A stretch of DNA of 64,000 nucleotides from contig NZ_JADU01000008.1 of the NCBI RefSeq assembly GCF_000518545.1, forward strand, positions 97,179 to 161,178. Direction: 5' to 3'. Made by a program: the position numbers and the translations under genes. Shown here piece by piece: positions 18,090-26,183 of this stretch. This DNA comes from Hallella seregens ATCC 51272 (lineage in GTDB: Bacteria; Bacteroidota; Bacteroidia; Bacteroidales; Bacteroidaceae). Below the pieces are notes generated by a model, which made no database searches, had not been told where the DNA came from, and was given only the letters and a program-made list of their open reading frames with translations. Positions within the stretch are counted from its first letter, which is position 1. Each line of letters opens with the position of its first letter.

Positions 18090-18956
18090 TTAGAATGAAT
18101 AAGGTACGTCATCGTAGGAGAGGTTGCCCGCGCCTCCTGTCATATAAATCATGTCGCCCATGATTGCACGGCCATAGTCGCTGACAAGGATAACCGCCAT
18201 GTTGGCAACTTCTTCCGGCATGATGTATCTCCCCAAGGGGATGCGCTCCAGGCCCAAGTCTGCCTTGTCACCGGCCGTCATCATAGGGGTCGCTGTCGGG
18301 CCAGGCGCAATTCCGTTGACCGTGATGCCGTCCTTGCCCAAAGCCTTTGCAAGTCCCAGCGTCAGGGAACGGATTCCCCATTTGCTCAGAATGTAGGCGC
18401 TGTTTCCCGGACGAAGACACGAGGCAGAGCCTATGTTGAGTATATTTCCGCGGATATGATTGGCTTTCATATACCGTCCTACAAGCTGCGACAGGAAAAA
18501 CGCACCTTTCAGATTGGTGTCCATGACGGCATCGTACTCCGCTTCCCGGGCTTCGGGCATGGGAGCTGCATTCACCCCTGCGTTGTTGACCAAGATGTCA
18601 ACAGCAGGGATTCCCTCTGCCTCCAGCAATGACAATATCCTTTGAAACCCCTCTGCAAAAGAAGAAACGTCGGAATTGTCAAGTCTGAACGCTATGATTT
18701 TAGAGGAGGGAAAAGCCTGCTCCAGCTCTGTTTTCACCTTGCTCAACTTGTCTTGATTCCGCCCGGTCATGACTATCGAGGCTCCGGCTTGCAGGAATGC
18801 CCGGGAAATGGACAAGCCGATACCACTCGTTCCTCCCGTGACGAGGGCGCATCTTTGCTCCAGCATCCTGCTCGGCGGGAGTTCAACGGTCTTGATTATC
18901 ATTCTCGGGCGACGGTCAAGGAGCGTCTTGACAAGGTGCTTTATTGTTGTGTACAT
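18090..18956 (-). CDS. Short-chain dehydrogenase/reductase
   Basis: A 288-residue classical SDR with TGGTSGIG (40-47), NNAG (124-127), Ser177 in NIGSASC and the catalytic Tyr188-xxx-Lys192 in SAYILSK. It resembles FabG/gluconate dehydrogenase-type enzymes but has a 30-residue N-terminal extension. A start at Met31 is also possible. The annotated start overlaps the 3' end of wzx by 16 bp, and its stop is 11 bp before the ThDP enzyme. The pair may act in sequence, C-C bond formation then ketone reduction. That is inference from adjacency. Confidence 0.85.
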   Translation of the reverse strand: MYTTIKHLVKTLLDRRPRMIIKTVELPPSRMLEQRCALVTGGTSGIGLSISRAFLQAGASIVMTGRNQDKLSKVKTELEQAFPSSKIIAFRLDNSDVSSFAEGFQRILSLLEAEGIPAVDILVNNAGVNAAPMPEAREAEYDAVMDTNLKGAFFLSQLVGRYMKANHIRGNILNIGSASCLRPGNSAYILSKWGIRSLTLGLAKALGKDGITVNGIAPGPTATPMMTAGDKADLGLERIPLGRYIMPEEVANMAVILVSDYGRAIMGDMIYMTGGAGNLSYDDVPYSF

Positions 18957-20494
18957 ACGTGTTTTTTCAGGAGTTTTGCCATAACCAGCCCTTTCACTTT
19001 CCCTCTTTCAGACTTGGACATCCCCACCATATAAATGAAAATTACGGAACTGACGAGGGACGCAGCAACGGTAACCAACAGGTTCAGCCAGTATCCGGGA
19101 ACTGCATACAGGCATGCCAAAGGCACGGGCAGCACAAGAACAGAAGTGTAAAGGATGGGAAAAATAGAGGAGTTCAGGTAATCTCGAACCGACAAACCTA
19201 TCTTACTGCGCAGGTAAATGACCCTTGCGACGATGATAACGACATTGATAAGGATTCTCACCACCCACACAGACCATACCGCCATACCCAATTTCAGCAC
19301 GACATATACCGCAGGAACCGTGAGGAAATTGATGGAAGAGACCAGTATCTGGTAGTTTCTGATATGTCCGGCGGCCTGAACCGACATGTAGAGCGGGGCC
19401 GTCAGTGCCTCAGACAGATAAAAAATCAGGATGAGCTGACAGAAAATTCCCGTGTACTCCGGGACGTCGACCAGCCAAATATCCAGTATCTTGTCTGTCT
19501 CCAACAGGAGTGGAAGCGAGATGAACAGCATCAGGAAATAGGAGTATTTGGACGTCTTGTAGACCAGATTAAAAAACTCTCGGATCTGTCCCGCCGCATA
19601 ATACTTCACAATCTGGGGATTGAACGCAGTCTGAAAATTAGTGAAGAACTGGACGACCTGGCCCGAAATCTGATTGGCTATGCCCAATGCCGCGTTCAGC
19701 GTAACGCCGTAGAAGATGTTGACCACGATGTTGAGACCCTGCTGGGCAAGTATGTTTGCAGCATTTCCCATCAGGGACCACCCGGAGAAACTGAACAAAT
19801 CCTTGAACATTCCACGGTCCCACAGCAGGCGATAGCGCGCCGTTCGGAAACTCCGGACACAGTACACGCGATAGGCAACATTGTCTGCAACGTTGACCAA
19901 CAGCAGCAGAAAGCCATACGCAATGAGCTTGTCGACGGGAGAAATATACAGCAGATAGACAATGCCGAGCTTCAGCACGACATCCAACAAGCTCAAATAG
20001 GCATAAAAATCCATCCGTTCATAGGCAATGAGCGTTGCATTGTACGGTATCCTCGTCAGGTTGAGCATGAACGTAAATACCGTAAACTGATAGATCCAGA
20101 ACGCAGCGTCGGCCCGGGCCGGAGGAATATTGAGCTGTGTATTGACAAACCACAGGCCGACCGTCTCGGCCAGAACCAGGAATACCACCGACAGCATGGC
20201 ATAGATGCTCATGCTGATACAGAACACCTTGTGGGTCTTCTCCTCGTCCTGCTTGCCCAAGTAGAAGTTAAGAAACCGCTGTGTCGCAGAAGTCAGCGCG
20301 CCGTTTACAAAAGAAAACAGAACGACGATGCCCCCAATGATGTTGTAGATACCATAGTCGGACACCCCCAACACGTGCAGAACCACGCGCGAAGTGAAGA
20401 GCGACACAACAAGTATCAGCAACATCCGCACGTAGAGAAACATGGTGTTCTTGGCGATGCGCTTGTTGTTTGAAACCGTATGTTCCTGTGCCAT
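18941..20494 (-). CDS. wzx: Wzx-type lipid-linked oligosaccharide flippase
   Basis: A 517-residue membrane protein with about 14 hydrophobic segments and the MOP/polysaccharide-exporter start NTMFLYVRMLLILVVSLFTS followed by RVVLHVLGVSDYGIYN. It should move undecaprenyl-linked repeat units across the inner membrane. It is the first gene of the long minus-strand operon, preceded by a leader of roughly 470 nt. Bacteroidetes Wzx proteins of this length usually show the same LGVSDYGIYNIIGG signature. Specificity is not predictable. Confidence 0.9.
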   Translation of the reverse strand: MAQEHTVSNNKRIAKNTMFLYVRMLLILVVSLFTSRVVLHVLGVSDYGIYNIIGGIVVLFSFVNGALTSATQRFLNFYLGKQDEEKTHKVFCISMSIYAMLSVVFLVLAETVGLWFVNTQLNIPPARADAAFWIYQFTVFTFMLNLTRIPYNATLIAYERMDFYAYLSLLDVVLKLGIVYLLYISPVDKLIAYGFLLLLVNVADNVAYRVYCVRSFRTARYRLLWDRGMFKDLFSFSGWSLMGNAANILAQQGLNIVVNIFYGVTLNAALGIANQISGQVVQFFTNFQTAFNPQIVKYYAAGQIREFFNLVYKTSKYSYFLMLFISLPLLLETDKILDIWLVDVPEYTGIFCQLILIFYLSEALTAPLYMSVQAAGHIRNYQILVSSINFLTVPAVYVVLKLGMAVWSVWVVRILINVVIIVARVIYLRSKIGLSVRDYLNSSIFPILYTSVLVLPVPLACLYAVPGYWLNLLVTVAASLVSSVIFIYMVGMSKSERGKVKGLVMAKLLKKHVCTQQ

Positions 20495-20966
20495 GATTGT
20501 TTGTTCGTGGCCGATTGGCTATCGTATCAGCCCCATTTCTCTGGCCAGCCCTGCATTAATCACAGTGTTATTTCTTACCTATAAAGGGCTACCCGTTCGT
20601 CGACAATCGTTTTTTCGGATATGTCTGCCCTGCATGTCTCCATAGCCTACGCCCGAACCCTGCCCAAACAAAAGGACAGGAGGACTGTCTTTCCCGAACG
20701 ATTCGGCCCGATGAAAAGGTTGATTCTGCCTGCTTTATGGCAAGCTGCATTCCTGATTGGGCCATAGTTTTCAAGGCTATAAGAGTTTATCATATATCAA
20801 AGACCTATGGAAATTAATTTGTATTTCACCTTTCGAGTCTATCTTAGAGGTACCAACAATATACCTCGTGGAAAATTCAATGGTTTGAATATCAGCGAGT
20901 TATGTGTTTTCATACGTGCAAGGGCCCGAGCAGTAGGGGGTGCTGGAGGGGTGTAAGCGGGCTCTT
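20495..20966 (-). other. Long untranslated leader of the polysaccharide operon
   Basis: About 470 bases separate the predicted transcription start from wzx. I find no convincing gene here. The best small frame is 24 codons starting at 20913 on the minus strand. A second promoter-like pair occurs at 20772-20801 (TTTG, 18 nt, TAGCCTTG), weaker than the main one. Capsule leaders in Bacteroides can be targets of processive antitermination, and no UpxY-like gene is present here. Confidence 0.45.
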
Positions 20967-20973
20967 GTGCCTA

Positions 20974-21005
20974 CAAAGATAGGGGAAATCCGTGGAAAGA
21001 GCAAA
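20974..21005 (-). promoter_or_regulatory. Consensus promoter for the polysaccharide operon
   Basis: On the minus strand, TTTG (21002-21005) is followed after exactly 20 nt by TATCTTTG (20974-20981), a full match to the Bacteroidetes primary sigma consensus TTTG-N19-21-TAnnTTTG. Transcription would start near 20967 and run into wzx. Confidence 0.7.
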
Positions 21006-21129
21006 TCTGAGGCGGAGAATTTTGCCTGTCGGCCGGGTCGAGTGTGCAAATGATTGCACTGCAAAGGGGATGCCAAGCAAGGCCGACGGCACGGACACCA
21101 CAGCATGAACCGCCGAAGCACGCGCCCCC

Positions 21130-22248
21130 TCAGAACCGGAAGTCGAGCTGCACGTCCACCATGTCGTAATCGTGGCGGGCCAGCGAACGGTCGTTCACGC
21201 GCAGGTATTCGGCATTGAGCTGCACGTTCTTGTTGAACATGAAGTTGGCGCCCACCTCGTAAAGGGTCTTGCTCGTGCGCCACGAGGCCGAGGGGCGGTA
21301 CAGGTCGTAGCGGACCTTGGCATAGAGTTTCTTCGGGAGCACGGGGGCGATGACGAGAGCGTAGGCGCCGTCGGCCTTGGCACCGAGGGCCTCGTTGACG
21401 TCGCACTTGCTCAGGTCGGCCGAGGAATTGTAGGTGGTCTGGAAGGCTTTGCCCGTGGAATGGATGTACTCCGAGCGCACGGTCCAGTCGCAGAACTTGT
21501 ACTCGCCCGAGATGGCGTAGCGGTGCTGGGGCAGCCGTCGCACGCCGGCGACGTCGTTGCCCTGGAGGTTTTTCCAGCTGCCCTTGCGGCTGTAGGAGCC
21601 TTCGGAGCCGAACACGCCGAGGCGCAGGCCGGCCACGGGCATCACCCAGACGCCGCCGATGAGCTCTTTCTGCTGGTCCACGTCCTTGGTGTTGATGCCC
21701 TGTCCGTTGAACACGCCGGCCTGATAGTGCAGCAGCGGCCGTCCGGCGGCGTTCTTCACGAGGTCGCCCTCGAGCTGCACGCCGATGTCGCGGCCGTTGC
21801 TCGGGTGGGCGCCGGAGCGGTCGGCAAAGTAGACCAGACGGCTGACGCTCTGGGCCACCGACAGGAATCCCTGGTCGATGGGGTGCAGGGGGTTGTCGAA
21901 GGAGAACGGGCGCTTGAACTGGCCCACCTTCACACGCATGAACCCGAAGCGCTGCCACTCGGCAAAGAGGTCGACCAACCGGGGCGAGTTGCCCAGCGTG
22001 GAGGTGTTGCCGTTGAACTGAACCTGTGCTTTCCAGTACCAGTCGGTGGCGATGCGCCCGTCGAGACTGAGGCGCAGCAGCCGCAGGTTGAAAGAGTTGC
22101 TCTCCGCGCCGTCCTGCCCGGAATACTGGTATTGCGCCATGCCGTAGCCCGAGAGCCTCACGTTGTTAATCCATGCCGGGGTCTTGTTTTCCGCGCCGGC
22201 GGCGGCCATCACGGCGACGGCGGCCAGCGTCATCATAGTCCTTTTCAT
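21130..22248 (-). CDS. Phosphate-selective porin O/P-like outer membrane protein
   Basis: A 372-residue beta-barrel protein with an N-terminal signal (MKRTMMTLAAVAVMAAAGA). It contains alternating beta segments such as NNVRLSGYGMAQYQY and TDWYWKAQVQFNG, and RVKVGQFKRPFSFDNPL, the conserved loop of OprO/OprP-type porins. It ends in a terminal Phe (VQLDFRF), as expected for BAM-dependent barrels. It probably passes phosphate or other anions across the outer membrane. It is monocistronic, with a TATATTTG -7 box about 80 bp upstream. Confidence 0.87.
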   Translation of the reverse strand: MKRTMMTLAAVAVMAAAGAENKTPAWINNVRLSGYGMAQYQYSGQDGAESNSFNLRLLRLSLDGRIATDWYWKAQVQFNGNTSTLGNSPRLVDLFAEWQRFGFMRVKVGQFKRPFSFDNPLHPIDQGFLSVAQSVSRLVYFADRSGAHPSNGRDIGVQLEGDLVKNAAGRPLLHYQAGVFNGQGINTKDVDQQKELIGGVWVMPVAGLRLGVFGSEGSYSRKGSWKNLQGNDVAGVRRLPQHRYAISGEYKFCDWTVRSEYIHSTGKAFQTTYNSSADLSKCDVNEALGAKADGAYALVIAPVLPKKLYAKVRYDLYRPSASWRTSKTLYEVGANFMFNKNVQLNAEYLRVNDRSLARHDYDMVDVQLDFRF

Positions 22249-22327
22249 GATATGTCAGGGTTTTGGTTGCCGTATGCAGACATGCGGCCGACGCTGCAAA
22301 CGGCCGGCCGGAGCTGCAAACATGCTG

Positions 22328-22335
22328 CAAATATA
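22328..22335 (-). promoter_or_regulatory. Promoter -7 element for the porin gene
   Basis: TATATTTG on the minus strand matches the Bacteroidetes -7 consensus TAnnTTTG, about 80 bp before the porin ATG. No good TTTG -33 element is seen at 19-21 nt. Confidence 0.4.
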
Positions 22336-22402
22336 AGGATTATTCTGGAAATGTGGGCCGTTCCCGCCCGTTTTTTCTCGGCCGGCAGACGCGGGGACAG
22401 CT

Positions 22403-22567
22403 GCAAACGCGGCATTGTCGTGGGGCGGCCGCGCTGCAAACGCAACGGGAATATAGCGCAAACGCTACACGGGCACACCGTAAACGCAACGGGAATATGG
22501 CGCAAACGCCACACGCCTACGCCGCAAACGCCATGCAATAATGCCGCCAACGCCACGCAAATGCGCC
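22403..22567. repeat. 22-bp tandem array with GCAAACGC core
   Basis: Units start at 22436, 22458, 22480, 22502, 22524 and 22546, all 22 bases apart, each opening with a variant of GCAAACGC. Units 1 and 3 share GCAACGGGAATAT, giving a 44-bp higher-order repeat. A related unit at 22403 is 33 bp upstream. Read on the minus strand the core becomes GTTTGCGSCRTA, close to the TTTRCGSCGTA core of the arrays at 34160, 46249 and 60569. The array lies between the porin and nrdD, which are divergently transcribed. Confidence 0.82.
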
Positions 22568-22602
22568 GTCGCCGCAGGGCTCCCACACCGGCAAGCATCC
22601 TC

Positions 22603-22959
22603 CAACCCACCCTATCAAGTCCTATACCCCCCTATCCTCTCTTAAAAGACAACCCTTGCCACAACAACAAACAACCACAACAACCACCCCCACACCCTGC
22701 AACGATTGCCAAAGACCACCTTATTCTTCCCCCAACCCACCCTATCAAGTCCTATACCCCCCTATCCTCTCCTAAAAAACAACTCCTATAACAACAACAA
22801 ACAACCACAACAACCACCCCCCCACACCCTGAAACGATTGCCAAAGCCCACCTTATTCTTCCTACAACCCAGCCTATCCTCGCCCAAACCCAGAGCCTAT
22901 CAAGTCCTATAACGGCCTATCCTCTCCTACAAATCCCCCTATCCTCTCCTACAAATCTC
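22603..22959. repeat. 130-bp tandem repeat rich in CCTATC motifs
   Basis: Two long copies (22603-22732 and 22733-22864, 130 and 132 bp) begin CAACCCACCCTATCAAGT and include CCCCCTATCCTCTC and many CAACAAC steps. A partial third copy starts at 22865. It is followed by two exact-phase 22-bp units opening CCTATCCTCTCCTACAAA (22916 and 22938). The strand is extremely C/A-rich and G-poor. Similar CCTATC/TCCTATA motifs occur at 32900-32965 and, inverted, at 46141-46220. The rest of the gap to nrdD (22960-23245) shows no gene. Confidence 0.82.
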
Positions 22960-23249
22960 CCCTGCCCCATCCCCAAAAACCGCCCCGCACGGCAACCTTG
23001 GCCCCCTCCTCCGCCCGCCCCCGTGCGCCCCCCGCGCCGCCTGCCCCGGACGGCACGGGGGATAAGCCGCTGAAAACCTTTGCCTTGTACCCGGAACTTG
23101 CACCATCGCTTCACAAAAACGGCAACAATTCCACACGGATTTTTGCTAAAGTTTTCTTTTTAAATCTGTAACTTCAAGACTATCAAACGATTGACATTTC
23201 TTAACGCAACAAAAGTTGTCCAAAAGTAAAATCTTCACGGGAGAATGGT

Positions 23250-23257
23250 TATCTTTG
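23250..23257 (+). promoter_or_regulatory. Promoter -7 element for nrdDG
   Basis: TATCTTTG, an exact match to the Bacteroidetes -7 consensus, 60 bp before the nrdD ATG. No convincing TTTG is present 19-21 nt upstream. Confidence 0.5.
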
Positions 23258-23316
23258 CAACATCATTCCAACACAATTCAACAAACCCCTTTAAACCCCA
23301 TCGAGGACACACCAAA

Positions 23317-25527
23317 ATGATACAGACGGTAGTTAAAAGAGACGGTCGCATCGTTGGCTTCAACGACCAGAAAATCCAGGCAGCCATCCGCAAAGCCATG
23401 CTCCACACCGACAAGGGCGAGGACGAGCACCTCATCGTGCGCATCACTGACCACATCGCCACCAAGGGCAAAGCCCAGATGTCGGTGGAGGACATTCAGG
23501 ACGCCGTGGAGGTGGAGCTGATGAAAAGCGCACGCAAGGACGTGGCCCAAAAGTACATCGCCTACCGCAACCAGCGGTCCATCGCACGCAAAGCCAAGAC
23601 GCGCGACGTGTTCATGGAGATTGTGAACATCCAGAAAAACGAGGTCACGCGCGAGAATGCCAACATGAACGCCGACACCCCGGCCGGCATGATGATGAAG
23701 TTTGCCTCGGAGAGCACCAAGCCTTTCGTGGACGACTACCTGCTGAGCGAGGAGGTGCGCGACGCCGTGAAGCACAACTACATCCACATTCACGACAAAG
23801 ACTACTACCCCACCAAATCGCTCACCTGCGTGCAACACCCGCTGGACCACATCCTAAACCACGGATTCGTGGCCGGCCACGGCTCCTCGCGACCCGCCAA
23901 GCGTATAGAAACGGCTGCCGTGCTGGCCTGCATCTCGCTGGAAACCTGCCAAAACGAGATGCACGGAGGCCAGGCCATTCCCGCCTTCGACTTCTATCTG
24001 GCCCCCTTCGTGCGGCTGAGCTACCAGGAGGAGCTGCGCAACCTGGAGCAGCTGACCGGCCAGCCGCTCGGCCATCTGATGGACGCGCCCATCGACGACT
24101 ACCTGGAGCTGCCGCTCGACGGCCTCGACGGCGACGACCGCCTCAAGCAGCACGCCATCAACAAGACCGTGAACCGCGTGCACCAGGCCATGGAAGCCTT
24201 CATCCACAACATGAACACCATACACTCGCGCGGCGGCAACCAAGTGGTGTTCTCCTCTATTAATTACGGCACCGACACCTCGGCCGAGGGCCGCTGCGTC
24301 ATGCGCGAGCTGCTCAAGACCACCTACGAGGGCGTGGGCAACGGCGAGACGGCCATCTTCCCCATACAGATCTGGAAGAAAAAGCGCGGCGTGAACTATC
24401 TGCCCGACGACCGCAACTACGACCTCTACCAGTATGCCTGCAAGGTGACGGCCCGCCGCTTCTTCCCCAACTTCCTGAACCTCGACGCCACGTTCAACCA
24501 AAACGAGCGCTGGCGGGCCGACGACCCCGAGCGCTACCGCTGGGAAATCGCCACCATGGGCTGCCGCACACGCGTGTTCGAGAACCGCTACGGCGACAAG
24601 ACCAGCGTGGGACGGGGCAACCTCAGCTTCACCACCATCAACATTGTGCGCCTCGCCATCGAGTGCATGCAGGTGGCCGACCCCAGCGAACGCATCAATC
24701 TCTTCTTCGCAAAACTCGACCACACGCTCGACGTCACCGCCCGGCAGCTCGACGAGCGCTTCCAGTTCCAGAAGACGGCCTACGCCAAACAGTTCCCCCT
24801 GCTCATGACCAAGCTCTGGAACGGCTGCGAAAAGCTCGGGCCCAACGACACCATCGAGAGCGTCATCAACCAGGGCACGCTCGGCATCGGCTTCATCGGA
24901 CTGGCCGAATGCCTCGTAGCCCTCACCGGCAAGCACCACGGCGAGAGCGACGAGTCGCAGCAGCTCGGGCTGCGCATCGTCACCTACATGCGCGACCGCG
25001 TGAAGCAGTTCTCCGAGCACTACCAGCACAACTACTCCGTGCTGGCCACTCCCGCCGAGGGCCTGAGCGGCAAGTTCACCAAGGTGGACCGCAAGGAGTT
25101 CGGCTCCCTGCCCGGTATCACCGACCGCGACTACTACACCAACTCCAACCACGTGCCCGTCTACTACAAGTGCTCGGCCCGCCACAAGGCCGAGGTGGAG
25201 GCCCCCTACCACGACCTCACCCGCGGCGGACACATCTTTTATGTGGAAATCGACGGCGACGCCACCCACAACCCGCAGGCCATCATGGCCGTGGTCGACA
25301 TGATGGACCGGCTCAACATGGGCTACGGCTCGGTGAACCACAACCGCAACCGCTGCATGGAATGCGGCTACGAGAACGCCGACCCACACATGGAGACCTG
25401 TCCCAAGTGCGGCAGCCACCACATCGACCGGCTGCAACGCATCACCGGTTACCTCGTGGGCACCACCGACCGATGGAACCACGGCAAGCTGGCCGAGCTC
25501 AACGACCGCGTGCAACACAGCCTGTAG
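23317..25527 (+). CDS. nrdD: Anaerobic ribonucleoside-triphosphate reductase
   Basis: A 736-residue class III ribonucleotide reductase that reduces NTPs to dNTPs with a glycyl radical under anaerobic conditions. The N-terminus (VVKRDGRIVGFNDQKIQAAI) is an ATP-cone allosteric domain of about 90 residues. The C-terminus has the zinc Cys4 (CMECGYE and CPKCG) and RITGYLVG, with the radical glycine near residue 711. The ATG at 23317 is chosen because the upstream in-frame residues do not resemble the family. nrdG follows 21 bp later, the standard operon. It fits an obligate or facultative anaerobe. Confidence 0.97.
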   Translation: MIQTVVKRDGRIVGFNDQKIQAAIRKAMLHTDKGEDEHLIVRITDHIATKGKAQMSVEDIQDAVEVELMKSARKDVAQKYIAYRNQRSIARKAKTRDVFMEIVNIQKNEVTRENANMNADTPAGMMMKFASESTKPFVDDYLLSEEVRDAVKHNYIHIHDKDYYPTKSLTCVQHPLDHILNHGFVAGHGSSRPAKRIETAAVLACISLETCQNEMHGGQAIPAFDFYLAPFVRLSYQEELRNLEQLTGQPLGHLMDAPIDDYLELPLDGLDGDDRLKQHAINKTVNRVHQAMEAFIHNMNTIHSRGGNQVVFSSINYGTDTSAEGRCVMRELLKTTYEGVGNGETAIFPIQIWKKKRGVNYLPDDRNYDLYQYACKVTARRFFPNFLNLDATFNQNERWRADDPERYRWEIATMGCRTRVFENRYGDKTSVGRGNLSFTTINIVRLAIECMQVADPSERINLFFAKLDHTLDVTARQLDERFQFQKTAYAKQFPLLMTKLWNGCEKLGPNDTIESVINQGTLGIGFIGLAECLVALTGKHHGESDESQQLGLRIVTYMRDRVKQFSEHYQHNYSVLATPAEGLSGKFTKVDRKEFGSLPGITDRDYYTNSNHVPVYYKCSARHKAEVEAPYHDLTRGGHIFYVEIDGDATHNPQAIMAVVDMMDRLNMGYGSVNHNRNRCMECGYENADPHMETCPKCGSHHIDRLQRITGYLVGTTDRWNHGKLAELNDRVQHSL

Positions 25528-25548
25528 ACCCCATCCCCCCCTACCCCC

Positions 25549-26049
25549 ATGTCCACCCTCTCCATCCTCTCCATCGTCGAAGACACCATGGTCGACGGCC
25601 CCGGCCTCCGCACTTCCGTCTATTGCGCCGGCTGTCCCAATGCCTGCCCGGGCTGCCACAACCCGCAGTCGTGGGACATCCGCAGCGGCCACCCCATGTC
25701 CACCGACGACATCATGCGCGTCATCGAGGCCGACCCCTACGCCAATGTCACCTTTTCGGGCGGCGATCCCATGTTCCAACCCGAGGGCTTCACCGCCCTG
25801 GCCAAGGCCATCCGCCGGCGCACGGCGAAGACCATCTGGTGTTTTTCAGGCTTCACCTTCGAGGCATTGGTCAGGAATCCGCGCCAGCGCGCCCTGCTCG
25901 AACAGCTCGACGTGCTCGTCGACGGGCCTTTCGTCCAGTCGCTGCGCGACGAATCGCTCATCTTCCGCGGCTCCACCAACCAGCGCATCATCGACGTTCC
26001 TGCCTCGTTGCGCCGGGGCGAGGTGGTGACGTACCGGCTGGCCGTGTAG
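25549..26049 (+). CDS. nrdG: Anaerobic ribonucleotide reductase activating protein
   Basis: A 166-residue radical-SAM activase that installs the glycyl radical on NrdD. The cluster motif Cys29-x3-Cys33-x2-Cys36 lies in CAGCPNACPGCHNP. It also has VTFSGGDPMFQPEG, the GGDP SAM-contact region of activases, and DVLVDGPF downstream. Length is normal for the family. It is co-transcribed with nrdD and ends 40 bp before a strong hairpin. Confidence 0.95.
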   Translation: MSTLSILSIVEDTMVDGPGLRTSVYCAGCPNACPGCHNPQSWDIRSGHPMSTDDIMRVIEADPYANVTFSGGDPMFQPEGFTALAKAIRRRTAKTIWCFSGFTFEALVRNPRQRALLEQLDVLVDGPFVQSLRDESLIFRGSTNQRIIDVPASLRRGEVVTYRLAV

Positions 26050-26088
26050 CTCCGCCCACGCGCAACCCCCGACCTGCACGTGCAAAAC

Positions 26089-26128
26089 CGACGGGCCGCC
26101 CTCCTCTTTCGAGAAGGGCGGCCCGTCG
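26089..26128. terminator. Bidirectional hairpin between nrdG and the fucosidase gene
   Basis: CGACGGGCCGCCCT (26089-26102) pairs perfectly with AGGGCGGCCCGTCG (26115-26128) across a 12-nt loop. It lies between two convergent genes. No long T tract follows on either side. Confidence 0.65.
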
Positions 26129-26183
26129 CCATGTCGCCGCTGCCCATTCAAAAACCGAACATCGACGAGCTGCAAACCCACCG

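Noticed and set aside
20589..20774. 61-codon gene in the polysaccharide leader
   Set aside because: No start signal, no similarity and ordinary length for a chance frame.
21130..22248. SusC/SusD-type uptake system with the porin
   Set aside because: The barrel is only 372 residues, there is no plug domain or SusD-like lipoprotein, and the motifs fit OprO/P.
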